NCBI GenBank assembly: GCA_041320695.1
Contig: JBGGOQ010000009.1
Coordinates: 1-64,000, forward strand
DNA: 64,000 nt
Reading direction: 5' to 3'
Source: Caldicellulosiruptoraceae bacterium PP1
Lineage (GTDB): Bacteria; Bacillota; Thermoanaerobacteria; Caldicellulosiruptorales; Caldicellulosiruptoraceae
Below the pieces are notes generated by a model. It was not told the origin of the DNA and searched no databases. It worked only from the letters and a program-made list of their open reading frames with translations. The position numbers and the translations under genes were made by a program. Positions 18,911 to 28,387 of the stretch are shown here, piece by piece. Positions within the stretch are counted from its first letter, which is position 1; each line of letters starts with the position of its first letter.

Positions 18911-19807
18911 CTAATCATCTCTAAATAGCTTCCATGCAACTTTTGAAGCTAAATAGATTATCAATAATAATACAGTTGATACAGCAGCAGCATAACCCAT
19001 CTCATATCTTATGAAACCGAAATCCTCTATATGGTTTGTAATTAACTGTCCAGCATATTGTGGAGTAGGATTTGAGCCTGTCAAAGCAACACCAATACCA
19101 CTTGAATTAAATGTATTTACTAAAGACATTACTGCTCCAAAAAGCATTTGTGGTTTCATTGATGGTATTGTTATATAAATTATCTCTTGGACCCTATTTC
19201 TAATACCATCAATGTATGCTGCCTCATATAGTTCGTCGCTAATATTTAATATACCAGCAAGCATAGCCAAAAAGCCAACACCCATACTACTCCAAAGTGA
19301 AATTATTATCATTATTGTCATTAAGTAGTCAGGTGATTGGAGCCATTGAATTGGTTTTTCAATCAAATTCATTCTCATCAATAAACTATTCAAGTATCCG
19401 TTTTGATCTCCATTAAACAAAACACTCCATACAACAGCCATTGTTACACCTGATGTAAGAGATGGTGAATATATAATTAAAGCAAATATTGTTCTTGGTA
19501 CTCTTGTAAGCTGTGCCAATAACCAAGCTAAAATAAATGAAAGAATATACCCTCCAGGGCCAACAATCAAAGCATATTTAATTGTATTTGGCAAAACCTT
19601 TTGCATAAAAACATCATCACGAGTAAGTAATGTAATATAATTCTGTATGTTAATAAATTTAGGTGTTTGGACAGTATTAAAATAAGTAAATGAAAGCCCT
19701 ATTGCAATGAATACAGGCATTGCAATAAATAGAAAAAAAAGAATTAAATAAGGAGATAACATTATCCAATGAGAAAATCTATTAGCTAAGTCATTAACTT
19801 TTTTCAA
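18911..19807 (-). CDS. CUT1 carbohydrate ABC transporter permease (MalF-like), second pair
   Basis: 298 residues with six predicted spans and the EAA loop [20 protein letters not shown] near residue 196. It begins three bases after the stop of the large binding protein at 19811-22714, which is presumably its partner. It belongs to the leftward operon controlled from 26.9 kb. Confidence 0.9.
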   Translation of the reverse strand: MKKVNDLANRFSHWIMLSPYLILFFLFIAMPVFIAIGLSFTYFNTVQTPKFINIQNYITLLTRDDVFMQKVLPNTIKYALIVGPGGYILSFILAWLLAQLTRVPRTIFALIIYSPSLTSGVTMAVVWSVLFNGDQNGYLNSLLMRMNLIEKPIQWLQSPDYLMTIMIIISLWSSMGVGFLAMLAGILNISDELYEAAYIDGIRNRVQEIIYITIPSMKPQMLFGAVMSLVNTFNSSGIGVALTGSNPTPQYAGQLITNHIEDFGFIRYEMGYAAAVSTVLLLIIYLASKVAWKLFRDD

Positions 19808-19810
19808 TTT

Positions 19811-22714
19811 TTATTCACCCCAATTTTTCAACTCATCAATTGAGTATATAGTATATGGCTTTATAACTTTTCCATTTTTAATATAACCAAATTCTGTTAA
19901 TTTTCTTTCAAGTTCTCTGTTTATTATTATGCTTGATTTATCAATGGCAGTTCTTAGGTTATCACCATTTATAACCACATTGTTCCATATGTTGCTTATT
20001 TCTCTTTCTGACATATATCCCCCTGGATGCCTTGGTATTTCTTTTGTCCATTTCCATTGTTCCAATATAACATTTTTATGTTTATTATCAATCAAATATA
20101 ACTCTTTAAAAGCATTCAAATTAGCAGTGTTCCAAAGATATAACGGTCCATACCTTGTTATAAGCATATTTGCATACTTAACTTGGGTATCTTTAGATAA
20201 CCACCATTTTAAGAATTCCCAAGCTTCCTTCTTTTTATTTGATGTATTAAATACAACATCTGACCTATCACTCGCAACTTGATATCTAACAATTTGACCA
20301 TTTGAGTTTTTTACCCCAGGAGAAGGAGCTATATCCCAAAGGCCAGAAAGCTCACTTGCTGCATTCATTAATGTAATATAAGTTGCGAAATTAGATACAC
20401 CTATAGGAATTTTGCCATATCTAAAGTCGTTATAAAAATTAGCAACCTGTTCAGGAATACCATATATTGTAAATAATTCAGTCATTAATTCAAAGCCTTT
20501 TACTGAATTCTGAGTGTTTATTGCTGTTTTTAATCCATCTTTTGTATATAGCTGCCCTCCAGTCTGGAATATATATGGTGCAGTTGTATAAAAATATTTT
20601 GTAGCACTTGAACATAGAGGTAAATAGAAATTCATACCATACCTCTGTAGTTCAGGTAATATTTCTTTTACATCTTCCCATGTATTAGGTACAGGAATAT
20701 TCAGCTTATCTAAAATATCTTTTCTATAAAATAGAACATAAAAATCCTGAGTTTCTGTAACACCATATATCTTGTCTCCAATTAAAAATGGAACTAATGT
20801 TTCAAGATTATAATCCTTTTTGATGTATGAAAGAAAATCTTTATATTCTCTAAGATCATATGCAATCCCTCTTAATGCCAACTCAAATGGTATCCAGTTG
20901 CTAATTCCAAGTGCTATATCAGGACTCTTTTGAGCGGCATTTGCTAAAATTAGCTTCTGTTCATTTGGCATTACAGAAAGCCTTGCTTTTATTCCTGTCT
21001 TTTTTGTAAAATCAGTATCTATTAAATATTGTAGTGTTTCTACATATTGTATTGGTCTATTAACCCAAATCTTTAGTTGATTATCCTGTTTATCATTGCT
21101 ATATATTCCATAAGAATCATTTTTGTTTATTAAAGAATAATATAAACGTGCAATCTCTTCATATACCGACAAAGCAAATGTAGATTTTTGCTTAGGTAAT
21201 TTAGTATTCTTGAAAACATAAATTCGATCGATTGACATCGGTTGTTCTTTTAATTTATTTATTAAATCACCTAATCTTTGGGCAACTGATGATGATCCTT
21301 CACTTAGCTCATCCAGTTTGTAAGGAATTTTTTCTGGTTCAGTAGCAATTCTTCTAAGTTGATCAGAAGAAATCTTTAGATCAAGCAAAAATGGGGATTT
21401 TGCACTATCAGTCATAGTCCTTAAAAATCTATATTGATTATCAAGTAAGTCAGCCCACTTATTTAAATCACTAACTATATTAGGCATATATTCTTTTATG
21501 TCCCAAGTTCTATTAGGATCTTGGTTATTTCCAACAAGCTTTTTAATATCCATTCCTAATGCTTGGATTTTATGTGTTATATCAAGTAGTTGATTAATTA
21601 AGCCTGTTATCTTTGCAGCATCTACTTCAAGGCTTATATAGTGAGTCCCTTTATTCAAATAAATCATATAAGGATTATTTTTTGGATCACTTATAATTTT
21701 ATCTGTCCATTTATAGCCTGTATATTTAAAAGGATAGTTATCAAGTTCAGCAAAGGGTACTTCTCCATCTATTTTTATATTTCTGAAAACAGCCATGCCC
21801 TTATTTATATTCTGCATATATCTAAAAGCTATATTATAATATCCATCTTGTGGAACATTAAATTCCCATATAATTGTTTGACCAGGTGTCTTAAATGTTT
21901 GACCATCAATTATGTTAATCTTTTTGGTTTTAATATTATATGGATTAACAGAAATACTCTGTTCATTTCCTAAATTAATTATCCAGTCTGATTTTGCTAC
22001 ATAACTCTCAGCTTCAATTATTTCTAAAGTTTTTTGCTTGTCAGGAATATTAGAAATTGTTTTTATGTATTCTTTATAATCTATCTTCTTTTCTTTTTTA
22101 ACTAACTTTAATTGCTTTAAAAGAATATCTTCTCCAATGTTTTTTAATACTATTTGATGACTCCCTTTTTCCAATTTTAATGTTATAGGAAGTGCATTTA
22201 TTCTTTTGTTGTCTTTCATAAAATCAGTGACAAACTGATTAATAGTTTTCTGTTCTGGTGGAATCTCATTGCCATATCTATCAACATCAAATTTTTTTGT
22301 AGAATCAACAACGTAATTATTAACATATACAATATATGTATTCTTATTATTTTCATTGAGTTCAAGTAGGCTATTATTTAGCTTATTACCTAATATTTTG
22401 TATTCATAAAAAACATAGTATTCCCCTTTATCAGCTACATTAAAGTTAAAGCTAATCTCCTGATTTTTAGTTAAATAGATAGCCCCATCTTTTTCTACAT
22501 ATTGGTTATTTTGAGGTTTTAAATCAACCACTTTGCTATCAGTGATATTAATTTTTGGAATATTAACCTGTGTATTTAAAAGTATTTGTTTATTAGTTTG
22601 TTTAATTTGTGACCTATATGTAGCAAAACCTAAAAAGAAGGTAACAGTAAGAAGTAAAGAAACGATAATTAATATTATTAATATTCCTTTTTTGATATCA
22701 ATTTTATATTTCAT
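19811..22714 (-). CDS. Giant membrane-anchored solute-binding protein with CBM-like domains
   Basis: 967 residues, about twice the length of an ordinary sugar-binding protein. A single N-terminal span (about residues 10-32) without a lipobox suggests an uncleaved anchor. Two beta-sandwich, CBM35-like segments follow (about 50-210 and 235-370; EIIEAESY and IWEFNVPQDGYYNIAFRY are typical of such modules), then a helical linker (about 375-500). The C-terminal 400 residues form a family-1 extracellular solute-binding domain (DFYVLFYRKDILDKLNIPVPNTWEDV; KKEAWEFLKWW). This appears to fuse polysaccharide capture with oligosaccharide delivery to the adjacent permeases. A separate conventional binding protein lies just upstream, so the operon has two. 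Confidence 0.75.
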   Translation of the reverse strand: MKYKIDIKKGILIILIIVSLLLTVTFFLGFATYRSQIKQTNKQILLNTQVNIPKINITDSKVVDLKPQNNQYVEKDGAIYLTKNQEISFNFNVADKGEYYVFYEYKILGNKLNNSLLELNENNKNTYIVYVNNYVVDSTKKFDVDRYGNEIPPEQKTINQFVTDFMKDNKRINALPITLKLEKGSHQIVLKNIGEDILLKQLKLVKKEKKIDYKEYIKTISNIPDKQKTLEIIEAESYVAKSDWIINLGNEQSISVNPYNIKTKKINIIDGQTFKTPGQTIIWEFNVPQDGYYNIAFRYMQNINKGMAVFRNIKIDGEVPFAELDNYPFKYTGYKWTDKIISDPKNNPYMIYLNKGTHYISLEVDAAKITGLINQLLDITHKIQALGMDIKKLVGNNQDPNRTWDIKEYMPNIVSDLNKWADLLDNQYRFLRTMTDSAKSPFLLDLKISSDQLRRIATEPEKIPYKLDELSEGSSSVAQRLGDLINKLKEQPMSIDRIYVFKNTKLPKQKSTFALSVYEEIARLYYSLINKNDSYGIYSNDKQDNQLKIWVNRPIQYVETLQYLIDTDFTKKTGIKARLSVMPNEQKLILANAAQKSPDIALGISNWIPFELALRGIAYDLREYKDFLSYIKKDYNLETLVPFLIGDKIYGVTETQDFYVLFYRKDILDKLNIPVPNTWEDVKEILPELQRYGMNFYLPLCSSATKYFYTTAPYIFQTGGQLYTKDGLKTAINTQNSVKGFELMTELFTIYGIPEQVANFYNDFRYGKIPIGVSNFATYITLMNAASELSGLWDIAPSPGVKNSNGQIVRYQVASDRSDVVFNTSNKKKEAWEFLKWWLSKDTQVKYANMLITRYGPLYLWNTANLNAFKELYLIDNKHKNVILEQWKWTKEIPRHPGGYMSEREISNIWNNVVINGDNLRTAIDKSSIIINRELERKLTEFGYIKNGKVIKPYTIYSIDELKNWGE

Positions 22715-22762
22715 TTTTTCAACCTCACATCGTAACTATTGTGGTGATTAGATTTTAAATAA

Positions 22763-22783
22763 GGGTGGATACGAAATCCACCC
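22763..22783 (-). promoter_or_regulatory. Stem-loop after the binding-protein gene
   Basis: GGGTGGAT and ATCCACCC form a perfect 8-bp stem with a five-base loop, 11 bases after the stop of the solute-binding protein. No T run follows on the minus strand. It looks like an mRNA-stabilising or partial-termination hairpin that keeps the binding protein more abundant than downstream products. Another occurs after the binding protein at 52385. Confidence 0.55.
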
Positions 22784-22793
22784 CTGTTTAGTT

Positions 22794-24224
22794 TTAATTA
22801 CCAGAAACTTGTTTTCTTATTTCAGCAAATTTCTTTTCTGCTTCTTTTAATTTCTTATTAAAGTCATCCCAACCAAGTTGTAAAGCCTTATTAGCTTTTG
22901 CCTCAATTTGTGCTGCAATAGCTGCTGGATCAGCTTTGCCTTGTCTTATTTGTTCATTTGCAGGGAAAATAACTTCCCAAACTGCTTTATCCCAACCTGG
23001 TTCTGTTTTGTAGAAGTCGCACTTAAATGTTTTGTCAAGGTTCTTAAGCATATATTTAATTCCACCTGGAACATAGCTTAATTTATCAAATGCTTTAATA
23101 ACTCCTGGTGATGATGATGCAGGAACAAACCATTCTGGTGCTGGTTTACCCTTAGCATCTTTCTTAGAACCTAAATATTGAAGTCTTGCTGATATACCTT
23201 GTGTACCATATGACAACCATTTTAATAGTTGGAAAGCTTCTTTTGGATATTTAGCTGTTGCTAACATAAATGCATAGTCAGCATGTACTGGTTGTCTGTA
23301 ACCAATCTTTGGATCGTTTGGCATTGGGTACATGTCAAATTTATATTTAAGTGTTTTTAGCCAACCATAATCCCATGTTCCATGGAATCCCATTAATACT
23401 TTGCCTTCTCTTAGAGCATCTGCATCTTTACCAAATTTCTTTTGGTAATCATCTTCTTTACCTTGTTTTCTTAATGCATCATTCTTTAAGTCATCTGATA
23501 CAAGGCCAGGAACTGCTTTAAGCTCTTTCTGAAGTTTTATTGCAGCTGCCCAACCACCTGTTCTTAAATTAAATTTATGTTTAGATGGATCAAAACTCCA
23601 TTGAGCAGTATTCTTATTTAAAACACCAGCCATTGTAGTATCGAATTCCCATAAGTGATTGATGCCAGAATATTCGTCTGTAGTAGCACTTTTTGCTAAT
23701 TTTTTGAATTCGTCCACAGTCCAGTTGTATTTTGGTGCATCTAAGTTTAGCTCTTCTAATAAATCAAGGTTAACAACAAATGTGTTAAATTGTAACCATA
23801 CTGGAACTGCATATGTTTTTCCGCCATACTTAAATGAATCAAGAATACTCTTTGGTATATATTTTGCTTCATTATCTTTTTGTAAAAATTCATCAAGTGG
23901 GTATACCCAACCTTGTGAAACAGGGTATGTTAAGCTTTCCCATGATATTACAATATCAGGAAGTTGTGCCTTTGAAGATACTTTAGCAGTTAAAAAATCA
24001 TTTACATTGCCGTCATAAGTCAAGAATTTTACAACAATATTAGGATAAGCCTTGTTAAATAATTTTATTAATGCTGTTTTATCCTTTACATCCCAGTTCG
24101 CAACAGCAAGATATACTGTAGCTTTATTTGAGTTACTTGCTGCAAATGCATTTAGTCCTATGCCGAATGATAAAACAAATGAAACAATCAACAAGACAGC
24201 TATAAGTTTTTTCATTTTTCTCAT
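22794..24224 (-). CDS. Extracellular solute-binding protein, family 1 (sugar ABC transport)
   Basis: 476 residues. A typical signal peptide (residues 1-29, AFAASNS at the cleavage region) has no lipobox Cys, so cell-surface retention must use another means. The mature part is a type-1 sugar-binding fold, with hinge motifs such as VYPLDEFLQKDNEAKYIPKS, YAVPVWLQFNTFVVN and KYPKEAFQLLKWLSYG. It delivers oligosaccharide to a CUT1 permease pair. The position right after the secreted GH30 suggests it captures that enzyme's products. Which of the two permease pairs it serves is not clear. Confidence 0.9.
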   Translation of the reverse strand: MRKMKKLIAVLLIVSFVLSFGIGLNAFAASNSNKATVYLAVANWDVKDKTALIKLFNKAYPNIVVKFLTYDGNVNDFLTAKVSSKAQLPDIVISWESLTYPVSQGWVYPLDEFLQKDNEAKYIPKSILDSFKYGGKTYAVPVWLQFNTFVVNLDLLEELNLDAPKYNWTVDEFKKLAKSATTDEYSGINHLWEFDTTMAGVLNKNTAQWSFDPSKHKFNLRTGGWAAAIKLQKELKAVPGLVSDDLKNDALRKQGKEDDYQKKFGKDADALREGKVLMGFHGTWDYGWLKTLKYKFDMYPMPNDPKIGYRQPVHADYAFMLATAKYPKEAFQLLKWLSYGTQGISARLQYLGSKKDAKGKPAPEWFVPASSSPGVIKAFDKLSYVPGGIKYMLKNLDKTFKCDFYKTEPGWDKAVWEVIFPANEQIRQGKADPAAIAAQIEAKANKALQLGWDDFNKKLKEAEKKFAEIRKQVSGN

Positions 24225-24315
24225 AAAAATATCCTCCCTTTAAATTAATTTATTTTAATGAAATAAAGATTAAAAAAGATTTATATATTCACCTCCCTAA
24301 TGGGATACTTTTTAT

Positions 24316-25785
24316 TTAATGCCACACCACTGTTGCGGCAGCATAAGCTGGTAAGATATAAGTTAATGTTTTTGTTCCAAGTTTTATATTTACTTTTTTA
24401 TTATCATTAGTTCTATTTGACATAATTAATACAACAGATTTATCTGGATTTTGGAATGCAACTGTTTCAAGTTTATCAGTATAATTACTTGATTCTATTC
24501 TATAAGCACCAGGAACAACAAATTTACTTATATGTCCCATAGTATAGTAATCTAAATTGTAAATAACTGAACCATCTTTTTGATTTATTTTTAGAACACC
24601 TCTACAAGTACTGTGTGAAAGAACAGTCGGCCCATTGTTCTCATCAAGTGCCATATTCCACCATACAACTGATTTAGCCCAATTCCTTGTTGACCTTATT
24701 ACGTGCATCATTTGATCCATAAATGCATTGAAGAATGGTGGAACCCATTCACCACCTGATGCCTCTGTAAACCATATCTCTTTATTTGGGAACAAGTTAT
24801 GAATATAAGTCATTGCCTCATGCTTTCCACCATAACAGTGCCAAGCTGAACCATCTACATATTTTGCAACCTCTGGATCACTTAGTATATAGCTTGCATA
24901 AGTTGTATTATCCCAATTGTGGTCATAAATTAAAATTTTAGTTTTAATATTATTCTTTTTGAATGCTGGTCCAAGGTAATTCTTTATAAAGTCGGCTTGT
25001 TCTTCTGCTGTCATTTTCATACCTGGATATTCACTCGGAACATATAAAGGTTCGTTTTGAGGTGAAATTGCATATATTGGAATGCCCTCTTTTTCGTAAG
25101 CCTTTATAAATTTTACAAAATAATCAGCAAAATCTTGATAGCAATCCTGCCAAAGACTCCCACCAATCATATTGTCAGATGTTTTCATCCAGCCTGGTGG
25201 GCTCCATGGTGTTGCCATTATCTTAAGGTCTTTATTTAGCTTCATGGCTTGTTTTATAAGAGGGATTATGTATTTCTTATCATGGTCTATTGAAAAGTGT
25301 TTTAATCCATGATCAGTTTGCCCTTCTGGCATGTCATCATAGCTGTATATCTTTGTTGTAAAGTCGCTTGCACCCATTGGCTGTCTTAAAAAACTAATAC
25401 CAATGCCTTCCTTTCTGTCAAAAAGCTTTTTCATCACTTCATTTCTTTTTTCGGGTGTAAGCTTGTTATAGATTAGATAAGCTGATGCGTCTGTAAGAGA
25501 AGCTCCAAATCCATCCATAATCTGATACTTTTTATTTGTGTCAATGTTAACAGAATAAGAAACACTTGCATAGATATCCTGTGCTTTACTTAGATCTTGT
25601 TTTTTAAGCAAATTCTTTTGGTCAACAGTTGAAAGCCATAGTTCAACTGTCGAAGCTTGAGTATTTTCCACTTTTATCCCACCTTTTTTGACTTGATTTG
25701 TTGCAAAAGATTTTAATGACCAGCTAAATAAAAGTAATAAAGAAAGAATAAAAACTACAATGAAGTTAATCCTGCCATTTCTCAT
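24316..25785 (-). CDS. Secreted glycoside hydrolase family 30 enzyme
   Basis: 489 residues with an N-terminal signal peptide (about residues 6-28, ending SFATNQ). GFGASLTDASAY begins the barrel; SPQNEP gives acid/base Glu245 and WFTEAS nucleophile Glu341; TPWSPPGWMKTSDNM is the family loop. A C-terminal beta-sandwich follows. It resembles bacterial GH30 endoglycosidases or exoglycosidases of the glucosylceramidase/beta-1,6-glucanase branch. As the only secreted depolymerase in the window it is the likely front end of the locus, feeding two binding proteins and two permease pairs. The cytoplasmic GH30 at 10474 lies at the other end of the same operon. Confidence 0.9.
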   Translation of the reverse strand: MRNGRINFIVVFILSLLLLFSWSLKSFATNQVKKGGIKVENTQASTVELWLSTVDQKNLLKKQDLSKAQDIYASVSYSVNIDTNKKYQIMDGFGASLTDASAYLIYNKLTPEKRNEVMKKLFDRKEGIGISFLRQPMGASDFTTKIYSYDDMPEGQTDHGLKHFSIDHDKKYIIPLIKQAMKLNKDLKIMATPWSPPGWMKTSDNMIGGSLWQDCYQDFADYFVKFIKAYEKEGIPIYAISPQNEPLYVPSEYPGMKMTAEEQADFIKNYLGPAFKKNNIKTKILIYDHNWDNTTYASYILSDPEVAKYVDGSAWHCYGGKHEAMTYIHNLFPNKEIWFTEASGGEWVPPFFNAFMDQMMHVIRSTRNWAKSVVWWNMALDENNGPTVLSHSTCRGVLKINQKDGSVIYNLDYYTMGHISKFVVPGAYRIESSNYTDKLETVAFQNPDKSVVLIMSNRTNDNKKVNIKLGTKTLTYILPAYAAATVVWH

Positions 25786-25807
25786 TATTTCACCACCAAC
25801 TTTTTAA

Positions 25808-26821
25808 TTATCTACAAGATTCACGAATAACTAATTTAGTGTTAATCGTGATGCTTGTTCCCGGTACAATCTTATCAATATTAGCTATTGAATCTACGAC
25901 AGCTTTCCCAATCTTTTTATAGTTTTGGTTTACTGTTGTAAGATTTGGTACTATAAGCTCTGAAACTCCAATGTCATCAAAGCCTGTTATTGCTATGTCA
26001 TTAGGTATTTTGAAACCCTTTTCACTAAAGTGTCTAATAGCACCCATTGCAACAATATCATTTACACACATTATCACCGAAGGTCTATCATCCAAATCTA
26101 TAAAGTATTGTGCACCTGCCATTCCACTTTTTACAGTAAAATCACCATAATATATCCATTCATCTTTTGTTGATAGACCAAATTCTTCTATGTATTTCTT
26201 GAAATATTGCAACTTAGTTTCAGTTGCATTATTATTTTTAACACCTAATATCAGTCCAATTTTTCTATAACCTCTTTTGCAAATAAATCTAATTAGCTGT
26301 TTCATACCATCATTCTCATCTGTTTGAATATTGACAGTCCCAACTTCATTGTAAATACCGTTAATAGTTATGATTGGAATGTGATTATTAATATCTTTAA
26401 GTTCATCTATATGTTTTTTCTCAATGTTATATGTGGTAATTCTACCACCTATAAATACAATACCATCTACTTGTTTTTCTATCAGCGACCTTAGATATCT
26501 CGATTCCACTTCAAAGCTGCTCATAGAATTGCATAAAATAACGTTATATCCATGTTCATGAGCCTTTTTTTCAATTTCGAGATATATTTGCAAAAAGAAT
26601 GGATTACTAATATCTGGCATAATAACGCCAATAAGTTTTGTCTCTTTTTTGATAAGACCTCTTGCCAAGGCATTTGGAACATAGTTATATTTTTTTATAA
26701 CCTCAAGTATCCTTTCTTCCTTTTCTTTTTTAACCGGGCCACTCTTATTGAGAACCCTTGACACCATAGTTATTGATACGTTAGCCTCTTTAGCAATATC
26801 ATAAATTGTAACCTTTTTCAT
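25808..26821 (-). CDS. LacI family transcriptional regulator of the GH30 locus
   Basis: 337 residues: N-terminal LacI helix-turn-helix (TIYDIAKEANVSITMVSRVL) and hinge, then a periplasmic-binding-protein-like effector domain (IGVIMPDISNPFFLQIY; ITGFDDIGVSELIVPNLTTV). It is the first gene of the operon, 22 bases before the secreted GH30, and lies under a near-perfect promoter at 26874-26902. Autoregulation of the whole beta-glucan-type operon is the simple reading. The effector sugar is unknown. Confidence 0.9.
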   Translation of the reverse strand: MKKVTIYDIAKEANVSITMVSRVLNKSGPVKKEKEERILEVIKKYNYVPNALARGLIKKETKLIGVIMPDISNPFFLQIYLEIEKKAHEHGYNVILCNSMSSFEVESRYLRSLIEKQVDGIVFIGGRITTYNIEKKHIDELKDINNHIPIITINGIYNEVGTVNIQTDENDGMKQLIRFICKRGYRKIGLILGVKNNNATETKLQYFKKYIEEFGLSTKDEWIYYGDFTVKSGMAGAQYFIDLDDRPSVIMCVNDIVAMGAIRHFSEKGFKIPNDIAITGFDDIGVSELIVPNLTTVNQNYKKIGKAVVDSIANIDKIVPGTSITINTKLVIRESCR

Positions 26822-26873
26822 GCTACATCCTCTTTAATTTTCATTACTAAAATTGAAATCCCTTTCACTTTTA

Positions 26874-26902
26874 ATTATAAATATGTTTTGTTATATTGTC
26901 AA
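26874..26902 (-). promoter_or_regulatory. Consensus sigma-A promoter of the LacI/GH30/transport operon
   Basis: On the minus strand TTGACA, a 17-base spacer and TATAAT match the consensus exactly. TTGTT and AACAA arms overlap the -35 region and could be part of an operator. Confidence 0.85.
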
Positions 26903-27060
26903 CAATTTTTTTATGTTTATTTTTATTATTTTTTATGCATAATTTTTAGTTAAAGTTTTTAAGTATTTATTGTTAAATATATAACATAAGAACAATTTAC
27001 ATTTTCTAATAAAAACACTGCAACCCATTTCATTATTTATTTTGTTTAACAATACACAAA

Positions 27061-27090
27061 AGACAGCATAATATTTTCATGCTGCCTTTT
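27061..27090 (-). terminator. Terminator of the UroD-like gene
   Basis: On the minus strand AGGCAGCAT pairs with ATGCTGTCT around an A+T loop, followed by TTTT. It lies just beyond the stop at 27100. Confidence 0.8.
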
Positions 27091-27099
27091 TAATAATAT

Positions 27100-28215
27100 T
27101 TAAAATCCAAGTAATGCTTTTTTATTTTCTAAGTAGTATATATAATTTTCTAATGGAACATCGGGCGGACATCTATGATCTATATGTGGTATAAAACCAC
27201 CTTCGTTAATTATTGGTTCAAGTCTTTTTAGCTCTTCCAAAATCTCTTGTTTTGTTCCTTTCAACTTCATTTTGTTAACTCCACCCATAAATAGTATTCT
27301 ATCACCATACATCTTTCTAAGTAAAACAGGATCTGTACCTGCATGAACTTCAACCGGAAACATGCATTTATACCCTGCTTCAAGCCACATTTCAACAATA
27401 GGTTTTATATCCCCATCGCAGTCAGTCCAGATTATATCCACACCATGTTTATTTAAAACTTTAGCAATTCTTTTATAGCGAGGTAGAAGTATTTCTTTAA
27501 ACATTGTTGGTGAAATTATCGGCCCATTGTTAAAGGCTATATCTTCCCATCCACCTGCAAAATCAAACTCAATATCCATCAATGCCTTCTCCATCAAGGT
27601 GATTGTGAATTCTGTTAAATATTCTACCATTTCATCAATCAAGTCTGGCATATCATATAAAGCTAAAGCAAAGTTCTCAAAACCCATCCAATCTCTTATT
27701 TTCCCTACAATACTGCCACAGTAAATACCAAGTGGATAATCCCTATTGTTGTATTCATTCACAAGTTCAGGCCAATTAGGTGGGTATCTTTTTTGTATGT
27801 CTGGTATTAGCCTTTCTTTAAATGATTCCCAGTCAGCCTTATTTTTTATGGGATATTCAAGATAATGAGGTATGGTACTTTTCCCATCTTTTCTAATCTC
27901 ACATTTAACACCTTCATTGTCAATAATAATTAGATGATTATTATTTTCACTAAGAACAGTGTATTCAAAAGATGGATCTAGTTCAAAATTAATAGGAACA
28001 GAATAATAGTTTTCTATTCCAAAATATTCATAAGCTTTTGCTTCATTATCAACATAAGTAGGTAAGCCCTGTTTATGCCATGTAGGTAGTGTTTCGTCCC
28101 AATAACCAAATTCGAAATTAGGTATCTTGTCTACATACTGAAAATGCATTGTTCTACTAAAGCGTTCTCTTAGAGATAAATTACTTAACCTTTTAGAAAT
28201 AATTGAATTTGTCAC
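27100..28215 (-). CDS. UroD-like corrinoid methyltransferase family protein
   Basis: 371 residues of the uroporphyrinogen-decarboxylase superfamily, in the divergent branch that includes cobamide-dependent methyltransferases (MtaA/MtgA-like). Landmarks are FDFAGGWEDIAFNNGPIISP near residue 214, DIIWTDCDGDIKPIVEMWLE near 260 and GGFIPHIDHRCPPDVP near 345, where the Cys/His residues could bind zinc. True HemE is unlikely: no heme genes are near, and the sequence lacks the usual HemE N-terminus. It diverges from a sugar isomerase-like gene. With the MttB-like protein at 47952 it may form a methyl-transfer pathway; that link is inference. Confidence 0.7.
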   Translation of the reverse strand: MTNSIISKRLSNLSLRERFSRTMHFQYVDKIPNFEFGYWDETLPTWHKQGLPTYVDNEAKAYEYFGIENYYSVPINFELDPSFEYTVLSENNNHLIIIDNEGVKCEIRKDGKSTIPHYLEYPIKNKADWESFKERLIPDIQKRYPPNWPELVNEYNNRDYPLGIYCGSIVGKIRDWMGFENFALALYDMPDLIDEMVEYLTEFTITLMEKALMDIEFDFAGGWEDIAFNNGPIISPTMFKEILLPRYKRIAKVLNKHGVDIIWTDCDGDIKPIVEMWLEAGYKCMFPVEVHAGTDPVLLRKMYGDRILFMGGVNKMKLKGTKQEILEELKRLEPIINEGGFIPHIDHRCPPDVPLENYIYYLENKKALLGF

Positions 28216-28325
28216 GTTATTTCCTCCTTTTTATCTTGTACAAATTAAATCTTATTATTTTTTATTTAAAATATAAAGATTGTTTTTAATATATCTATAA
28301 AAATAATAATTTTTAGTAATTATTT

Positions 28326-28344
28326 TTTAATTAAGTTAAATAAA
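28326..28344. promoter_or_regulatory. Putative ROK operator palindrome, copy 3
   Basis: TTTAATTAAGTTAAATAAA lies between the divergent UroD-like and isomerase-like genes, 44 bases before the latter's start. It matches 17 of 19 positions of the core at 47905-47923. Confidence 0.5.
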
Positions 28345-28387
28345 TATATTGTATTATATTTATATAATTATATTGGAGATGAATGTT

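Noticed and set aside
19929-20282. 117-codon frame antisense to the giant binding protein
   Set aside because: Antisense shadow without a ribosome site; the opposite strand encodes a solute-binding domain.
23659-24018. 119-codon frame antisense to a solute-binding protein gene
   Set aside because: Shadow frame over a well-supported gene, no translation signals.
27100-28215. HemE, uroporphyrinogen decarboxylase of heme synthesis
   Set aside because: No heme genes are near and the sequence fits the divergent methyltransferase branch better.
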